The notes under the pieces: model-generated
The model's database searches: none
What the model saw: the letters and a program-made list of their open reading frames with translations, nothing else
Told to the model about the DNA's origin: nothing
In this document: piece by piece, positions 33,060 to 41,849 of the stretch
Layout: each line of letters opens with the position of its first letter
Numbering within the stretch: the stretch's first letter is position 1
Made by a program: the position numbers and the translations under genes
Assembly: GCF_016862215.1 (NCBI RefSeq)
Contig: NZ_BOMN01000039.1
Span: 1 to 49,888, forward strand
Direction of reading: 5' to 3'
From: Winogradskya humida
GTDB lineage: Bacteria > Actinomycetota > Actinomycetes > Mycobacteriales > Micromonosporaceae
Length of the DNA: 49,888 nucleotides

Positions 33060-33563
33060 ATGACACCTGTCGCGGTGCGTTCGTACCGGCCGAGCGACCA
33101 CAGCGCCGGCCGACGTCTGTGGGCCGAGCTGACCTCGGAGCACAACAGTATGTACGGGGACCTCTCCGACGACGGCGGGGCAGGTTTCGAGGAATACCTG
33201 ACCAGGCTGGATCTCGGTGGCCTCTGGGTGGCCGACCACGCGGATGACGGCGTCGTCGGTCTGGTCGGATTGATCATCCGGGGCCGCGCGGGTGAAGTGG
33301 AGCCGGTCGTGGTCACCATGACCCACCGCCACAAGGGCGTGGGGCGCAAGCTGTTGCGCCATGTGGCTCAGGAGGCCAAGAAGCGCAGCATGCAGTCGTT
33401 GACGATCTCGCCCTCGTCGCGCAACGTCGAGGCGATCCGCAGCTTGCACGCGGCCGGTTATGACGTGGTGTCGTCCGTCGAGCTGACGATGCATCTGGAT
33501 CATCAGACGCACGACTGGCAGCAGGATGGACTGGAGCTGCACGCGCTTCAATTCCGCTCCTGA
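33060..33563 (+). CDS. GNAT-family N-acetyltransferase
   Basis: A 167-residue GNAT acetyltransferase. Motif A is visible as VTMTHRHKGVGRKLLRHVAQEAKKR, followed by SPSSRNVEAIRSLHAAGYDVV. Acceptor unknown. ATG at 33060 gives a start directly at the family beta strand (VAVRSYRPSDHSA). The ribosome site is weak (GGAG 14 nt upstream). Confidence 0.85.
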   Translation: MTPVAVRSYRPSDHSAGRRLWAELTSEHNSMYGDLSDDGGAGFEEYLTRLDLGGLWVADHADDGVVGLVGLIIRGRAGEVEPVVVTMTHRHKGVGRKLLRHVAQEAKKRSMQSLTISPSSRNVEAIRSLHAAGYDVVSSVELTMHLDHQTHDWQQDGLELHALQFRS

Positions 33564-33618
33564 CCTCGGTCTTGGTTCGGTCCCAGAAGCCTCCCACAAC
33601 GTGGCGGGGCATCGACGG

Positions 33619-33664
33619 TTATCCACAATGCGGGGCTGTCCACAGGCTTTGAGGATCAATCCTC
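33619..33664 (+). promoter_or_regulatory. pair of DnaA-box-like sites and a palindrome
   Basis: TTATCCACA (33619-33627) is identical to the classical DnaA box. CTGTCCACA (33636-33644), in the same orientation 17 bp away, differs from the actinobacterial box TTGTCCACA at one base. The 14-bp palindrome GAGGATCAATCCTC follows (33651-33664). All lie in the 134-bp gap before the DUF4192 gene. Confidence 0.45.
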
Positions 33665-33697
33665 GGCCGGATCCGAACCTCGGCCACTCTTCCCGGC

Positions 33698-35107
33698 ATG
33701 CAAAAGCTGAAAATCAACTCGAACGCCGACCTGCTGTCGGTGCTGCCCTTCATGATCGGCTTTCACGTGGAGGACAGCCTGGTCGTTGTCGCGATCAAAG
33801 GTTCCACGCCCCTCTTCGTGGCTCGGGCTGATCTGCCCGAGCGAGGGACCACGGAGATCGAGATGCGTGAGCCGATGCTCCACCTCGCGGCGTGCGTGGC
33901 GGCGAACCAGGTCGACGGCGTGATCGTTCTCGGCTACGGGCAGGCCGTTCGCGTGACCCCCGCCGTCAAATACCTCTCCAGGTGCATGACCGTGACGGAT
34001 GTGCCGGTCATCGACGAGGTGCGTGTCACGAACGGTCGCTACTGGTCATATCTGTGCGACGACCTGGTGTGCTGCCCGATCGAGGGTTCCACGTGCCCGC
34101 CGCACGACAGCCTGCTGGCCGTCGAGGCGACCCTTGCGGGGGCGGTCGCCCTGCACAGCCGTAAGGAGCTGGAGGAGCGGCTGGCACCGGTGACGGGTGT
34201 GGAACGACGCTCCATGGACGAGGCCGAGGTCCGCGCGCTGGCCCGCCTGATGCGGATGAGCGGCGACGTGTCCAGCGAAGTGCGTCCCGGCGCGGGGCGG
34301 AGCCGGGCGGGCATCGCATCCGAGCAGGTCAGCCGGCTCGATCGGCAACTCAAGAAGTCGGGTCGCGCCGCGGTGCGGGCGGCGGAGCAGCGCTATCGCT
34401 CTGGCGGCCAGCTGAACCACGACGAGATGGCCTGGCTGCTGCTCGTTCTCAAGCACGCGCACATCCGTGACTACGCGTGGACGCGTTCGGGCACTGACGA
34501 CTGGGAGATCAGGTTCTGGTCCGACGCGGTTCGCCGAGCCAGCCCCGAGTTCGTGGCGCCACCGGCCTCATTGCTTGCCTTTATCGCGTGGCGTGCGAAC
34601 CAGGGGCCGCTGGCATGCATCGCAGTCGACCGCGCTCTCGATGCCGATGCTGACTACTCGATGGCCCTGATGATGAACGGCGTTCTGTCCGACGCGCTCC
34701 CGCCGGACGTGGTGAGCGATTGGCCGGCGATCGAAGGACTGGACGAGATCCTGCTGGCGCGCGGTGAGCGGTTCGATGGCGGCAATCCGGATCTCGATCC
34801 GGACGAGACCGCCGGCTCACCGGCGGAAGGCAGCCAGCCGATGCCTGCTGATGAGTCGGTGGCGGGGCCTCACCCAGCTCACGACGGGGTTAACGCCGCT
34901 GCGGAGGAAAACGTCGCTGACGACGATCCGATCACCGAGGCCGGCACAACCGGCGAGAGCGACCACCTGCCGGATGTCGATCCGGGACGCAGTCCCCTGC
35001 CCTTCAGGCGACCTGGGGCGACGCTGGCGAGGCCCGATGCCGGTCGGCGGAATGGCAGGGACGAGCTCCGTTCCCCGTCCCGCCACCCCACTCAGCGTCG
35101 GCTCTGA
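33698..35107 (+). CDS. DUF4192 protein
   Basis: A 469-residue protein that matches the actinobacterial DUF4192 family: it opens with KINSNADLLSVLPFMIGFHVEDSLVVVAI and has the mid-domain DALPPDVVSDW near the end of the conserved part. A hydrophilic acidic tail (about 350-469, ending HPTQRRL) follows. No enzyme motif or membrane segment is visible; function unknown. ATG at 33698 has no clear Shine-Dalgarno, so leaderless translation is possible. Confidence 0.88.
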   Translation: MQKLKINSNADLLSVLPFMIGFHVEDSLVVVAIKGSTPLFVARADLPERGTTEIEMREPMLHLAACVAANQVDGVIVLGYGQAVRVTPAVKYLSRCMTVTDVPVIDEVRVTNGRYWSYLCDDLVCCPIEGSTCPPHDSLLAVEATLAGAVALHSRKELEERLAPVTGVERRSMDEAEVRALARLMRMSGDVSSEVRPGAGRSRAGIASEQVSRLDRQLKKSGRAAVRAAEQRYRSGGQLNHDEMAWLLLVLKHAHIRDYAWTRSGTDDWEIRFWSDAVRRASPEFVAPPASLLAFIAWRANQGPLACIAVDRALDADADYSMALMMNGVLSDALPPDVVSDWPAIEGLDEILLARGERFDGGNPDLDPDETAGSPAEGSQPMPADESVAGPHPAHDGVNAAAEENVADDDPITEAGTTGESDHLPDVDPGRSPLPFRRPGATLARPDAGRRNGRDELRSPSRHPTQRRL

Positions 35108-35135
35108 GGAGCTGCTGATGCCTACTCGTACGGGT

Positions 35136-36788
35136 TCAGGGGCGCTCGGTCTCCTGACGCACCGTTTCTGCTCCGAGGTCGCCCGCCTTCAACGCCGTCG
35201 CGGCCGCACCCGGGGTCGGGTTGTCCGCGGTCTGGTTCAGGCCTGGCACACGGTCTTCGACGACAAACGTCGCGCGGGTGTGGACGGGTGCGTCGGGGCG
35301 GGTCACGTAGGGCAGGACCCGGAAGTCGGCCGTGAGATCGGCGGGGGTGATCCGGGTCCGGACGTAACCGCGCTGGTTGTTGTAGAAGCGCAGGTGGGGA
35401 TTCCACGCTGTCCAAGGGTGCGAGCTCGGGACCACGTCCGCGCCGTCGCCGGTGGAGGTGATCGACGAGCAGACCAGTTCCGTGCCGACCGTTCGCGAGG
35501 TGGGGTCGGTCCAGTCGAGCTTCAGGTCATCCGCCCAGTGGGCGTGGACGTCGCCGGTCAGGACCACGGGATTACGTACGCCCGCGTCCACCCAGCCCTT
35601 CGTGATTCGCTGGCGGGAAGCGGCATAGCCGTCCCAGCTGTCCATGCTGACCACCGAGGCGGGGCCCGAGTTGTTGTCGCGCTGACCGAAGAAGACCTGC
35701 TGGCCCAGGACATCCCAGCGGGCGGTCGAGCGCCGGAAGCCGTCGATGAGCCACTGCTCCTGTTCGGCTCCGGTGATCGAGCGGGCTGGGTCGAGGGCTG
35801 CTGGGCAGTCCTTGTAGCCGTCCCCGCAGCCCTGGTCGTCACGGAACTGGCGGGTGTCGAGCATGTGGAAGGTGGCGAGACGGCCCCAGCGCAGGCGGCG
35901 GTAGAGCTGCATGTCGATGCCGCGGGGGATCGAGGTGCGCCGCAGCGGCATGTTCTCGTAGTAGGCCTGGAACGCCGCGGCCCGGCGCGCGAGGAAATTC
36001 GGGTCGGGCTGCTCGGGCACCTCGTCCGCCCAGTTGTTCTCGACCTCGTGGTCGTCGAAAACCACCGCCCACGGGGCGACCGCGTGGGCGGCCTGCAGGT
36101 CGGGATCCGTCTTGTACTGGGCATGGCGCTGGCGGTAATTGGCCAGGGTCACCGTCTCGGGGCCCTCGTGGTCGCGGGGGTTCCCGCCCGGGATGTTGTA
36201 GGTGTCCGGCGCGTATTCGTACTGGTAGTCACCCAGGTGCAGGATCAGCTCCGGCTCGTCCTCGGCCAGCCGCCGGTAGGCGGTGAAGTACCCGTGCTCG
36301 TACTGGGAGCACGACACGAAGGACATCGCGAGGGCGGCGGGCGTCGTCCAGGGAGCTGGCGCCGTACGAGTCCGGGCCGTGGCAGAGACGTAACGCTCGG
36401 CCTTGAAACGGTAGAAATACTCGCGGCCGGGCAGCAGGCCGTTCAGCTCCACGTGCACGCTGTGCGCGGCCGAGGTACGGGCGATGGTGACGCCGCGACG
36501 CACGACGTGGCGGAACTGCTCGTCTGCCGCCACTTCCCACTGCACCGGGACGTCGCGAGCGGGCATGCCGCCGAGTCCGTCTTCGGCGAGTGGCGTGGGT
36601 GCCAGACGGGTCCACAGGACGAACCCGTCGTCCTCCGGATCTCCCGATGCGAGTCCGAGAGTGAACGGATCGGAGCGCAGCGGACCCCGGTATACGGCAG
36701 CGGAGGCGGCCAGGGGCCAGGTCGTCGCGGTGGTGGCCGCGCCGGCCGCGGCGCCGCTGAGCAGCAGGGTGCGTCGGGTGAGTGCCAT
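35136..36788 (-). CDS. phoD: PhoD-type alkaline phosphatase, Tat-exported
   Basis: A 550-residue phosphodiesterase/phosphatase of the PhoD family acting outside the membrane. The N-terminus is a twin-arginine signal peptide (MALTRRTLLLSGAAAG...ASA), consistent with export of a folded metalloenzyme. It has the fibronectin-like N-domain followed by the catalytic core: VSCSQYEHG, HLGDYQYEY, VFDDHEVENNW, LDTRQFRD, and TGDVHAHW. PhoD enzymes use Fe and Ca. ATG at 36788 is preceded by GGGAG at a good distance. It is monocistronic; no PHO box could be identified with certainty. Confidence 0.93.
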   Translation of the reverse strand: MALTRRTLLLSGAAAGAATTATTWPLAASAAVYRGPLRSDPFTLGLASGDPEDDGFVLWTRLAPTPLAEDGLGGMPARDVPVQWEVAADEQFRHVVRRGVTIARTSAAHSVHVELNGLLPGREYFYRFKAERYVSATARTRTAPAPWTTPAALAMSFVSCSQYEHGYFTAYRRLAEDEPELILHLGDYQYEYAPDTYNIPGGNPRDHEGPETVTLANYRQRHAQYKTDPDLQAAHAVAPWAVVFDDHEVENNWADEVPEQPDPNFLARRAAAFQAYYENMPLRRTSIPRGIDMQLYRRLRWGRLATFHMLDTRQFRDDQGCGDGYKDCPAALDPARSITGAEQEQWLIDGFRRSTARWDVLGQQVFFGQRDNNSGPASVVSMDSWDGYAASRQRITKGWVDAGVRNPVVLTGDVHAHWADDLKLDWTDPTSRTVGTELVCSSITSTGDGADVVPSSHPWTAWNPHLRFYNNQRGYVRTRITPADLTADFRVLPYVTRPDAPVHTRATFVVEDRVPGLNQTADNPTPGAAATALKAGDLGAETVRQETERP

Positions 36789-36893
36789 GTCGGTGCTCCC
36801 AGCGTTCCGGGGTTACGGACGCAGGACAGCCTCATGGCCGTGAATGTCTCGGCCGCGCCACCCAGATTAATGCCGTCCGAAGACGCAACGAAC

Positions 36894-37721
36894 TCACACC
36901 GAGATGCGTTCCGATCCGGAGTAGACGTTCATGCTCGGCCCGCGCAGGAAGCCCACCAGTGTCATCCCCGCCTCGTCGGCCAGTTCGGCGGCGAGCGTGC
37001 TGGGCGCCGAGACCGCGGCGAGGACCGGGATGCCGGCCATCCATGCCTTCTGGGTGAGCTCGAAGCTCGCACGGCCGGAGACCAGCAGCACATGACCCGT
37101 GAGCGGCAGCCGGCCCTCCCGCAACGCCCAGCCGATCACCTTGTCGACGGCGTTGTGCCGGCCGACGTCCTCGCGGAGCACGAGCAACTCCCCATCGGCG
37201 GTGAAGAGCCCGGCCGCGTGGAGTCCGCCCGTACGCTCGAACGTGCGCTGAGCTGCCCGCAGCTTGTCCGGGATCTCGGACAGCGTTCGAGCAGTGACGA
37301 CCGTTTTGTCCGTGCTGACGTCGAACTGGGAGCGGGTGCGGACCGCGTCGATGCTCGCCTTGCCGCACACCCCGCACGAACTGGTCGTATAGAAGTTTCG
37401 GCTCACGTCGGTGGCCGGCGGTGGCACGTCGGCGCCGAGCACGATGTCGACCACGTTGTAGGTGTTCGGGGTGTCGGTGCCGGCGCAGAGCTGTGCCGTC
37501 AGCACGTCGTCGGCGGTCCGGATGATGCCCTCGGTCAGCAGGAATCCCATCGCCAGGTCGATGTCCTGCCCGGGGGTGCGCATGGTCACCGCCAGCGGAT
37601 CCTTGCGCAGCCGGATCTCGAGCGGCTCCTCGGCGGCCAGGTCGTCGGGCCGTCGGCGGGGTTCCGCGTCCGAGTCAAGATTGATCTTCATGACCGGTCG
37701 CCGGTTCATCGTGCGCGCCAT
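36894..37721 (-). CDS. fdhD: formate dehydrogenase accessory sulfurtransferase FdhD
   Basis: It transfers sulfur from a cysteine desulfurase to the molybdenum cofactor of formate dehydrogenase. The 275-residue protein carries the catalytic [10 protein letters not shown] loop, the conserved [22 protein letters not shown] start and [18 protein letters not shown] at 37721 gives normal length; ATGs at 37709 or 37691 are alternatives. It is divergent from mobA, forming a third molybdenum-cofactor group. No formate dehydrogenase subunits are in the window. Confidence 0.94.
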   Translation of the reverse strand: MARTMNRRPVMKINLDSDAEPRRRPDDLAAEEPLEIRLRKDPLAVTMRTPGQDIDLAMGFLLTEGIIRTADDVLTAQLCAGTDTPNTYNVVDIVLGADVPPPATDVSRNFYTTSSCGVCGKASIDAVRTRSQFDVSTDKTVVTARTLSEIPDKLRAAQRTFERTGGLHAAGLFTADGELLVLREDVGRHNAVDKVIGWALREGRLPLTGHVLLVSGRASFELTQKAWMAGIPVLAAVSAPSTLAAELADEAGMTLVGFLRGPSMNVYSGSERISV

Positions 37722-37839
37722 ATGACGAGCGTATGCCGGGCGGAGGAGAGGCAGAACGACCCCGGTGTGGCGCAGGCAACGGGGCGCGTCCGGAAAGGCA
37801 ACAGTCACGCTCGAGGGCTCGGCGGGATACGGTACGTAC

Positions 37840-38442
37840 GTGGGGGGATTCGCGGCGGTGGTGTTGGCCGGCGGTGCGGCGCGTCGGATGGGTGGGGCGG
37901 ACAAGCCCACCATCCAGGTAGCCGGCCAGCCGATGCTGACCCGAGTCCTGGCAGCGGTGCACGACGCCGACCCTCGAGTAGTGGTCGGCAGGGTCCCGCC
38001 CGACCTCCCGGTGCAGGTCGCCTCTACGACCGAGAACCCGCCCGGGGGCGGCCCGGTGGCTGCTACCGCCGCGGGGCTGGCGCTGGTGCCCGAAGGTGTG
38101 AGTTTCACGGCTCTGCTCGCCGCGGACCTGCCTTTGCTGACCGGCGAGGCGATCGACGTGCTCAGGCTCACAGTCGAGACGGCGCCCATGATGCAGGGCG
38201 CGGTCTATCGCGACGCGGAAGGTCGCCGGCAGACGCTGTGCGGAGTGTGGCGTACGAGTGCGTTGCGGAAGGCTCTGGCCGAGTTCGAGGAGGAACGCGG
38301 CAACCTGCACGGCGCTTCGATGCATGCCCTGCTCGAGCATCTGCGCTTCATAGAGGTCTCGTGGCGCCGGCCTGGACCGCCACCGTGGTTCGACTGCGAC
38401 ACCGACGACGACCTGCGTACGGCAGAGGAGTGGGCACGGTGA
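37840..38442 (+). CDS. mobA: molybdenum cofactor guanylyltransferase-like MobA
   Basis: A 200-residue nucleotidyltransferase of the MobA family, which attaches GMP to molybdopterin as needed for bis-MGD enzymes such as formate dehydrogenase. It has the N-terminal signature [17 protein letters not shown] and the metal-binding LLAADLPLL, with [10 protein letters not shown] near the end. GTG at 37840 is chosen because the Rossmann strand begins right after it. An upstream frame exists to 37765 but is not MobA-like. Its stop overlaps the next start (GTGA). Confidence 0.88.
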   Translation: MGGFAAVVLAGGAARRMGGADKPTIQVAGQPMLTRVLAAVHDADPRVVVGRVPPDLPVQVASTTENPPGGGPVAATAAGLALVPEGVSFTALLAADLPLLTGEAIDVLRLTVETAPMMQGAVYRDAEGRRQTLCGVWRTSALRKALAEFEEERGNLHGASMHALLEHLRFIEVSWRRPGPPPWFDCDTDDDLRTAEEWAR

Positions 38443-38738
38443 ACGTGCTCGACGAGTGGATCAAGGCAGCCTCCGCCGAGCTGGGGCTCTCCCCGGCCGA
38501 CATCGAGCGCAATCTGGTCCTGGACGTGGCCCGCGATGTGGCCCACAACGTCGTGCGTCCTGGAGCACCCGTAACCGCCTACCTCCTGGGCCTGGCTGTC
38601 GGTCGCGGTGCGGACCCGGCCGCCGCCGCCGCCCGCCTGAGCGCCCTGGCAACAGCGTGGCCGGCCGCAGACGATCAGCAGCAGGCCGCCCCGGCAGAAG
38701 ACGTTCAGCAGCAGGCCGCCCCGGTTAAAGACGTTTAG
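38439..38738 (+). CDS. DUF6457 small protein
   Basis: A 99-residue protein. The first 75 residues match the DUF6457 family (LDEWIKAASAELGLSPADI..., DVARDVAHNVVRPGAPVTAYLLG), which is usually coupled with mobA as here (4-nt overlap). The last 24 residues are two copies of QQQAAP-x-x-DV, encoded by a 30-bp tandem repeat. The same repeat continues past the stop codon. The function is unknown; a link to molybdenum-cofactor use is inferred from context. Confidence 0.85.
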   Translation: MNVLDEWIKAASAELGLSPADIERNLVLDVARDVAHNVVRPGAPVTAYLLGLAVGRGADPAAAAARLSALATAWPAADDQQQAAPAEDVQQQAAPVKDV

Positions 38739-38842
38739 CAGCGGCGTCCGGCAAAGACGTTTAGCAGCGGGCGTCCGGCGAAAAATGATTAGGTGCGGGC
38801 GTTCGGCGAAACATGATCAACAGCGGGCCGCCCCGGCGACAT
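38676..38842. repeat. 26-30-bp tandem repeats running through a stop codon
   Basis: Six units beginning CAGCAG or TAGCAG: 38676-38705, 38706-38735, 38736-38761, 38762-38789, 38790-38817 and about 38818-38842. The first two encode the DUF6457 C-terminus. In the third unit CAG has become TAG (38736-38738), which is the stop codon. The later units are increasingly degenerate and noncoding. Confidence 0.75.
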
Positions 38843-39012
38843 AGGCGATGGCCAGCCGAAAGGCTTGCCCTAGGTCCGGTTGCGGCAGGCGCGATGGCAG
38901 AGCTGAGAAGTGGCCGCAGGTGCGGGCGGGGCTGAAATGGGCACAGGGGAATGGGACGGGGCCGATGGGCGGGTCGTCGGCTCGATAGGGTGACGGGGCG
39001 GAGGTGACGATC
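38843..39012. other. intergenic region before the TY-Chap gene
   Basis: The rest of the gap between DUF6457 and the TY-Chap gene. It is G-rich on the plus strand (GGGACGGGGCC, TGACGGGGCGGAGG) and ends in the GGAGG ribosome site at 38999-39003. No gene or promoter consensus could be recognised. Confidence 0.35.
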
Positions 39013-40104
39013 ATGACGGCGGAGAGCGCTGCTGAGCAGCCTGAGGGTGTCCTGCTTGACGAGCCGACCACGGCCGACTTGCGGGCGAAGGTGACGGAGG
39101 CCTGGCGGGAGTTCGCCAGTGCGTTCGCGTCCCTTGTGCCAACTTTGAGCGCTGGTGCGTACGTGGACATCACGCTCGACCCGACTGCCTCCGGAACCGG
39201 GGCGGCCGTTTACTCGGTGAGTATTCGCGTGCTTGATGACGGCGTCGTTGAGGCGCTCGCTGTCGGGAACGGTGCGCTGCCCGAGGGCTACAGGATGGAT
39301 CGGGCTTCCGTTGCCGATCTGGTCGCGCTGGGCTGGTCGCCGCCGGGTGTGCTGCCCGACTCCGGTGACTCGTTCGGGTTGCGGACCTCGGTCGGGGCGG
39401 CCAAACAGCTCGCCACGATCGTCTCGAGGACGCTCCGTGACGTGTACGGCGCTCCGCATCCCGCGTTCCTGGTCTACCTGGTGCACGACGACCAGGATGA
39501 GCCGATCGAGACCGCGCCGCTGGCCACCGCCCGGCACGAGCCCAGCATCGACGAGGTGCTCAGCCTCGACGACCTGGACGAGGACGGGGTGCTTTCCGAG
39601 GCGCTCGCGAACGCCGCCGACGAGGTTGTTCCGCTCGACGAGCGGGTGCGCACGGTCGTTGCGACCATGTCCAAGACGACGGTCGACCAGCTGCAGGTCG
39701 ACACGGACGGCGACATCGGCATCCGTGCGGGTTCGGCGATGGTCTTTGTCCGGGTGCGCGACAACCCGCCGCTGGTCGACGTCTTCTCCCCGATTCTCAC
39801 CGAGGTCGAGCCGACCGAACAGCTCTACGTGAAGCTGTCCGAGCTCACCAACCGGATGCCGATCGGCCGGCTCTACTGCGCGCAGGACACGGTCTGGGCC
39901 TCGATCCCCGTCTTCGGCCGCAACTTCCAGGCCACCCACCTCATGCTGGCCGTCCAGGTCATGACGGGCCTCGCGGACGAGCTCGACGACCGGCTGCACG
40001 GCGAGTTCGGCGGCAAGCGCTTCTTCGGCGAAGGCGACAAACCGGCCCCGGCCAAGCCCGACACCAAGGACGCCGACGACCACCGCCCCGGCATGTACCT
40101 CTAA
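39013..40104 (+). CDS. TY-Chap (YbjN/T3SS-chaperone-like) protein
   Basis: A 363-residue soluble protein that resembles the actinobacterial TY-Chap/YbjN peptide-binding chaperone-like family. An N-terminal domain (about 15-150: LRAKVTEAWREFASAFASLVP, YVDITLDP) is joined by an acidic linker (DEVLSLDDLDEDG) to a YbjN-like domain (about 205-335: VDTDGDIGIRAGSAMVFVRVRDNPPLVDVFSPI, LYVKLSELTNRMPIGRLY, VQVMTGLADELDDRLH). Its exact function is unknown. ATG at 39013 follows GGAGG at optimal spacing. A tandem repeat begins at the last base of its stop codon. Confidence 0.8.
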   Translation: MTAESAAEQPEGVLLDEPTTADLRAKVTEAWREFASAFASLVPTLSAGAYVDITLDPTASGTGAAVYSVSIRVLDDGVVEALAVGNGALPEGYRMDRASVADLVALGWSPPGVLPDSGDSFGLRTSVGAAKQLATIVSRTLRDVYGAPHPAFLVYLVHDDQDEPIETAPLATARHEPSIDEVLSLDDLDEDGVLSEALANAADEVVPLDERVRTVVATMSKTTVDQLQVDTDGDIGIRAGSAMVFVRVRDNPPLVDVFSPILTEVEPTEQLYVKLSELTNRMPIGRLYCAQDTVWASIPVFGRNFQATHLMLAVQVMTGLADELDDRLHGEFGGKRFFGEGDKPAPAKPDTKDADDHRPGMYL

Positions 40105-40219
40105 GGCCGCCAGCTCGTGGAAGGCCGCCAGCTCGTGGAAGGCCGCCGGCTCGTGGAAGGCCGCCGGCTCGTGGAAGGCCGCCGGCTCGCGGAAGGCCGC
40201 CGGCTCGCGGAAGCCCGCC
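40103..40219. repeat. 18-bp tandem repeat at a convergent junction
   Basis: Six exact or near-exact copies of AAGGCCGCC(A/G)GCTCGTGG (40103-40210) and a partial seventh. The first copy overlaps the TAA stop of the TY-Chap gene. The array fills the gap between two convergent genes. Substitutions are graded from left to right (A to G, then T to C), as expected from stepwise unit duplication. Confidence 0.85.
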
Positions 40220-40244
40220 AGGGGTCGGCGCAAGGGCAGGCGGC

Positions 40245-41849
40245 CTAGGTGTTGGGGAGCCAGTTGAGCTCCTCCATGGTGGACAGCGACGAGGCCTGCA
40301 AGCCGCCGTCGTACAGCGTCCACAGCACGTCGCCAAGGACCATCGAGCGTCGTACTTCGGGCCGTTCGATCGTGCCGACCTCGCGGATCGTGTCGTCGTC
40401 CACCCGTAGGCCCAGCGCGCCAGGCCCGGCTGCCGCCCCGTCGCCCGCGTCGATGGAGTTGTAGGTCGTCAGCGGGAGGACCAGGAGCTTGGTGGCGGGC
40501 CACCACAGCAGGGCGTGCGGGTCGTACTCGGCCTCTGACTGGCCGCCTGGGATGTGGTGCTGGGCGAGGCGGCGTGGGGTGGCCGGGTCTGAGATGTCGA
40601 AGAGGGAGATCTGGGTGCCCTCGGTGCGGCCGTTCGGGTCGGCTTCCTGGCCTATGCCGATGAGTCTTCCGTCGCCTGCGGGCTGCAGGTGGGCTGAGTA
40701 GCCGGTGATTTTCAGCTCGCCGGTGACGCGGGGTGCGGTCGGGGAGCTCAGGTCCAGCGTGTAGAGCGGGTCGGTCTGTTTGAAGGTGACGACGTAGCCG
40801 CGGTCGGCGATGAAGCGGACGGAGCGGATCTGTTCGCGCTTGCCGAGGCCGTCGACGAGGCCGACCTGCGTGAGCGAGTTGTTCAGAACGCGTACGGCTG
40901 ACTGGTTGTTGAACGTTGTGGCGACGCGGAGGTGGCCGTCCCATTCGGACAGCGCGTACTGATTGATCAAGAAGCCGGGGACGGATCCGGCCGCCGCGTA
41001 GGCAGGGGGTCTGCTGCCGGTGGTGGTGAACCGGTAGATGTCCGTCGACGGGGGAACCGGCAGGGCGGCGCGGCCCGGAAGCCGATCGAGTCGCCAGCGC
41101 TGGTCGTTGGCGACATACAAGCTGGTCCCGTTCGCGTAGACGGTGTCGCCGTCGGCTACGACCGTCACAGGATCCCCGCTGCCGAGCGCCAAGCGACTCA
41201 GGCCAGAGGGAGAGCGAGAGGGAGAGCGAGAGGGAGAGCGAGAGGGAGAAGGCGAGCGAGAGCCAAGGTCGAAGGTGAGGATGCTGAGCAACGCCGCACC
41301 GGAGTACGCCGCCGGCCGCACGACCTGCCCGCATCCGATCTCCACCGGAACGCGGGTGGCGCCCGAAGTGCTGGTGAAGGACGGCAGCCAAGCGCTGAAA
41401 GGTGTCTCGTCGATGACCGCCTGGTTCGCTTTGATCCGCACAGCGGCGTCATCGATCGAGGGCAGCGCCGGAAACACGATCCGCGGCGTGGACCGCAGCA
41501 CGACCCGCGCCGTACCCGCGGTGAGCCGCGCGTCGACCAGGCTGCCCCGATCGGCCTCATACCGGCTGACCACCCGCGGCGACCCGGCCAGATCCACAAG
41601 CAGCAGCAAAGCCCTCGAAACGCCCGAATCACCCGGAACGGCCCGAGACCCCGCCCGCTCAGTCCTGGCCGCGGCCAGGACTAGGACAGCATCCCCCGAC
41701 AGCAGAATCTTCCCGCCGACCACCCCGAGCGAGACCGAACCGACCGGCTCCCGGCTGGCCGCATCCACGACCCGCAGCATGCTCCCGTCAACAAAGACGA
41801 TCCGCCGCCCATCCGTCTTCACGATGTCCGGTTCATCCGCCCGACTCAT
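40245..41849 (-). CDS. secreted beta-propeller protein, main part, frame-disrupted N-terminus
   Basis: The 534-residue frame contains the body of the secreted beta-propeller family (Beta_propel). It opens with DEPDIVKTDGRRIVFVDG, normally preceded by a linker and signal peptide. Later parts include HLRVATTFNN, VRVLNNSLTQVGLVDGLGKREQIRSVRFI, GYVVTFKQTDPLYTLDLSSP and YDPHALLWWP, all typical. The expected lipoprotein N-terminus exists just upstream but in another frame (41833-42093), so the gene is probably split by an indel near 41840-41850. The ATG at 41849 is therefore unlikely to be the ancestral start. A 12-bp repeat encoding SPSR units interrupts the propeller at about residues 199-215. 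Confidence 0.85.
   Translation of the reverse strand: MSRADEPDIVKTDGRRIVFVDGSMLRVVDAASREPVGSVSLGVVGGKILLSGDAVLVLAAARTERAGSRAVPGDSGVSRALLLLVDLAGSPRVVSRYEADRGSLVDARLTAGTARVVLRSTPRIVFPALPSIDDAAVRIKANQAVIDETPFSAWLPSFTSTSGATRVPVEIGCGQVVRPAAYSGAALLSILTFDLGSRSPSPSRSPSRSPSRSPSGLSRLALGSGDPVTVVADGDTVYANGTSLYVANDQRWRLDRLPGRAALPVPPSTDIYRFTTTGSRPPAYAAAGSVPGFLINQYALSEWDGHLRVATTFNNQSAVRVLNNSLTQVGLVDGLGKREQIRSVRFIADRGYVVTFKQTDPLYTLDLSSPTAPRVTGELKITGYSAHLQPAGDGRLIGIGQEADPNGRTEGTQISLFDISDPATPRRLAQHHIPGGQSEAEYDPHALLWWPATKLLVLPLTTYNSIDAGDGAAAGPGALGLRVDDDTIREVGTIERPEVRRSMVLGDVLWTLYDGGLQASSLSTMEELNWLPNT
41206..41258. repeat. 12-bp in-frame repeat encoding SPSR units
   Basis: Four copies of GAGAGGGAGAGC (purine-rich on the plus strand) encode S-P-S-R on the minus strand. 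Because the period is 12, copy-number change alters protein length by four residues without a frame change. The insertion lies between propeller blades. Confidence 0.8.

Noticed and set aside
38761..41391. 876-codon minus-strand frame
   Set aside because: Antisense to the TY-Chap gene and shifted in the beta-propeller gene; its simple repeats come from the 18-bp and 12-bp arrays.
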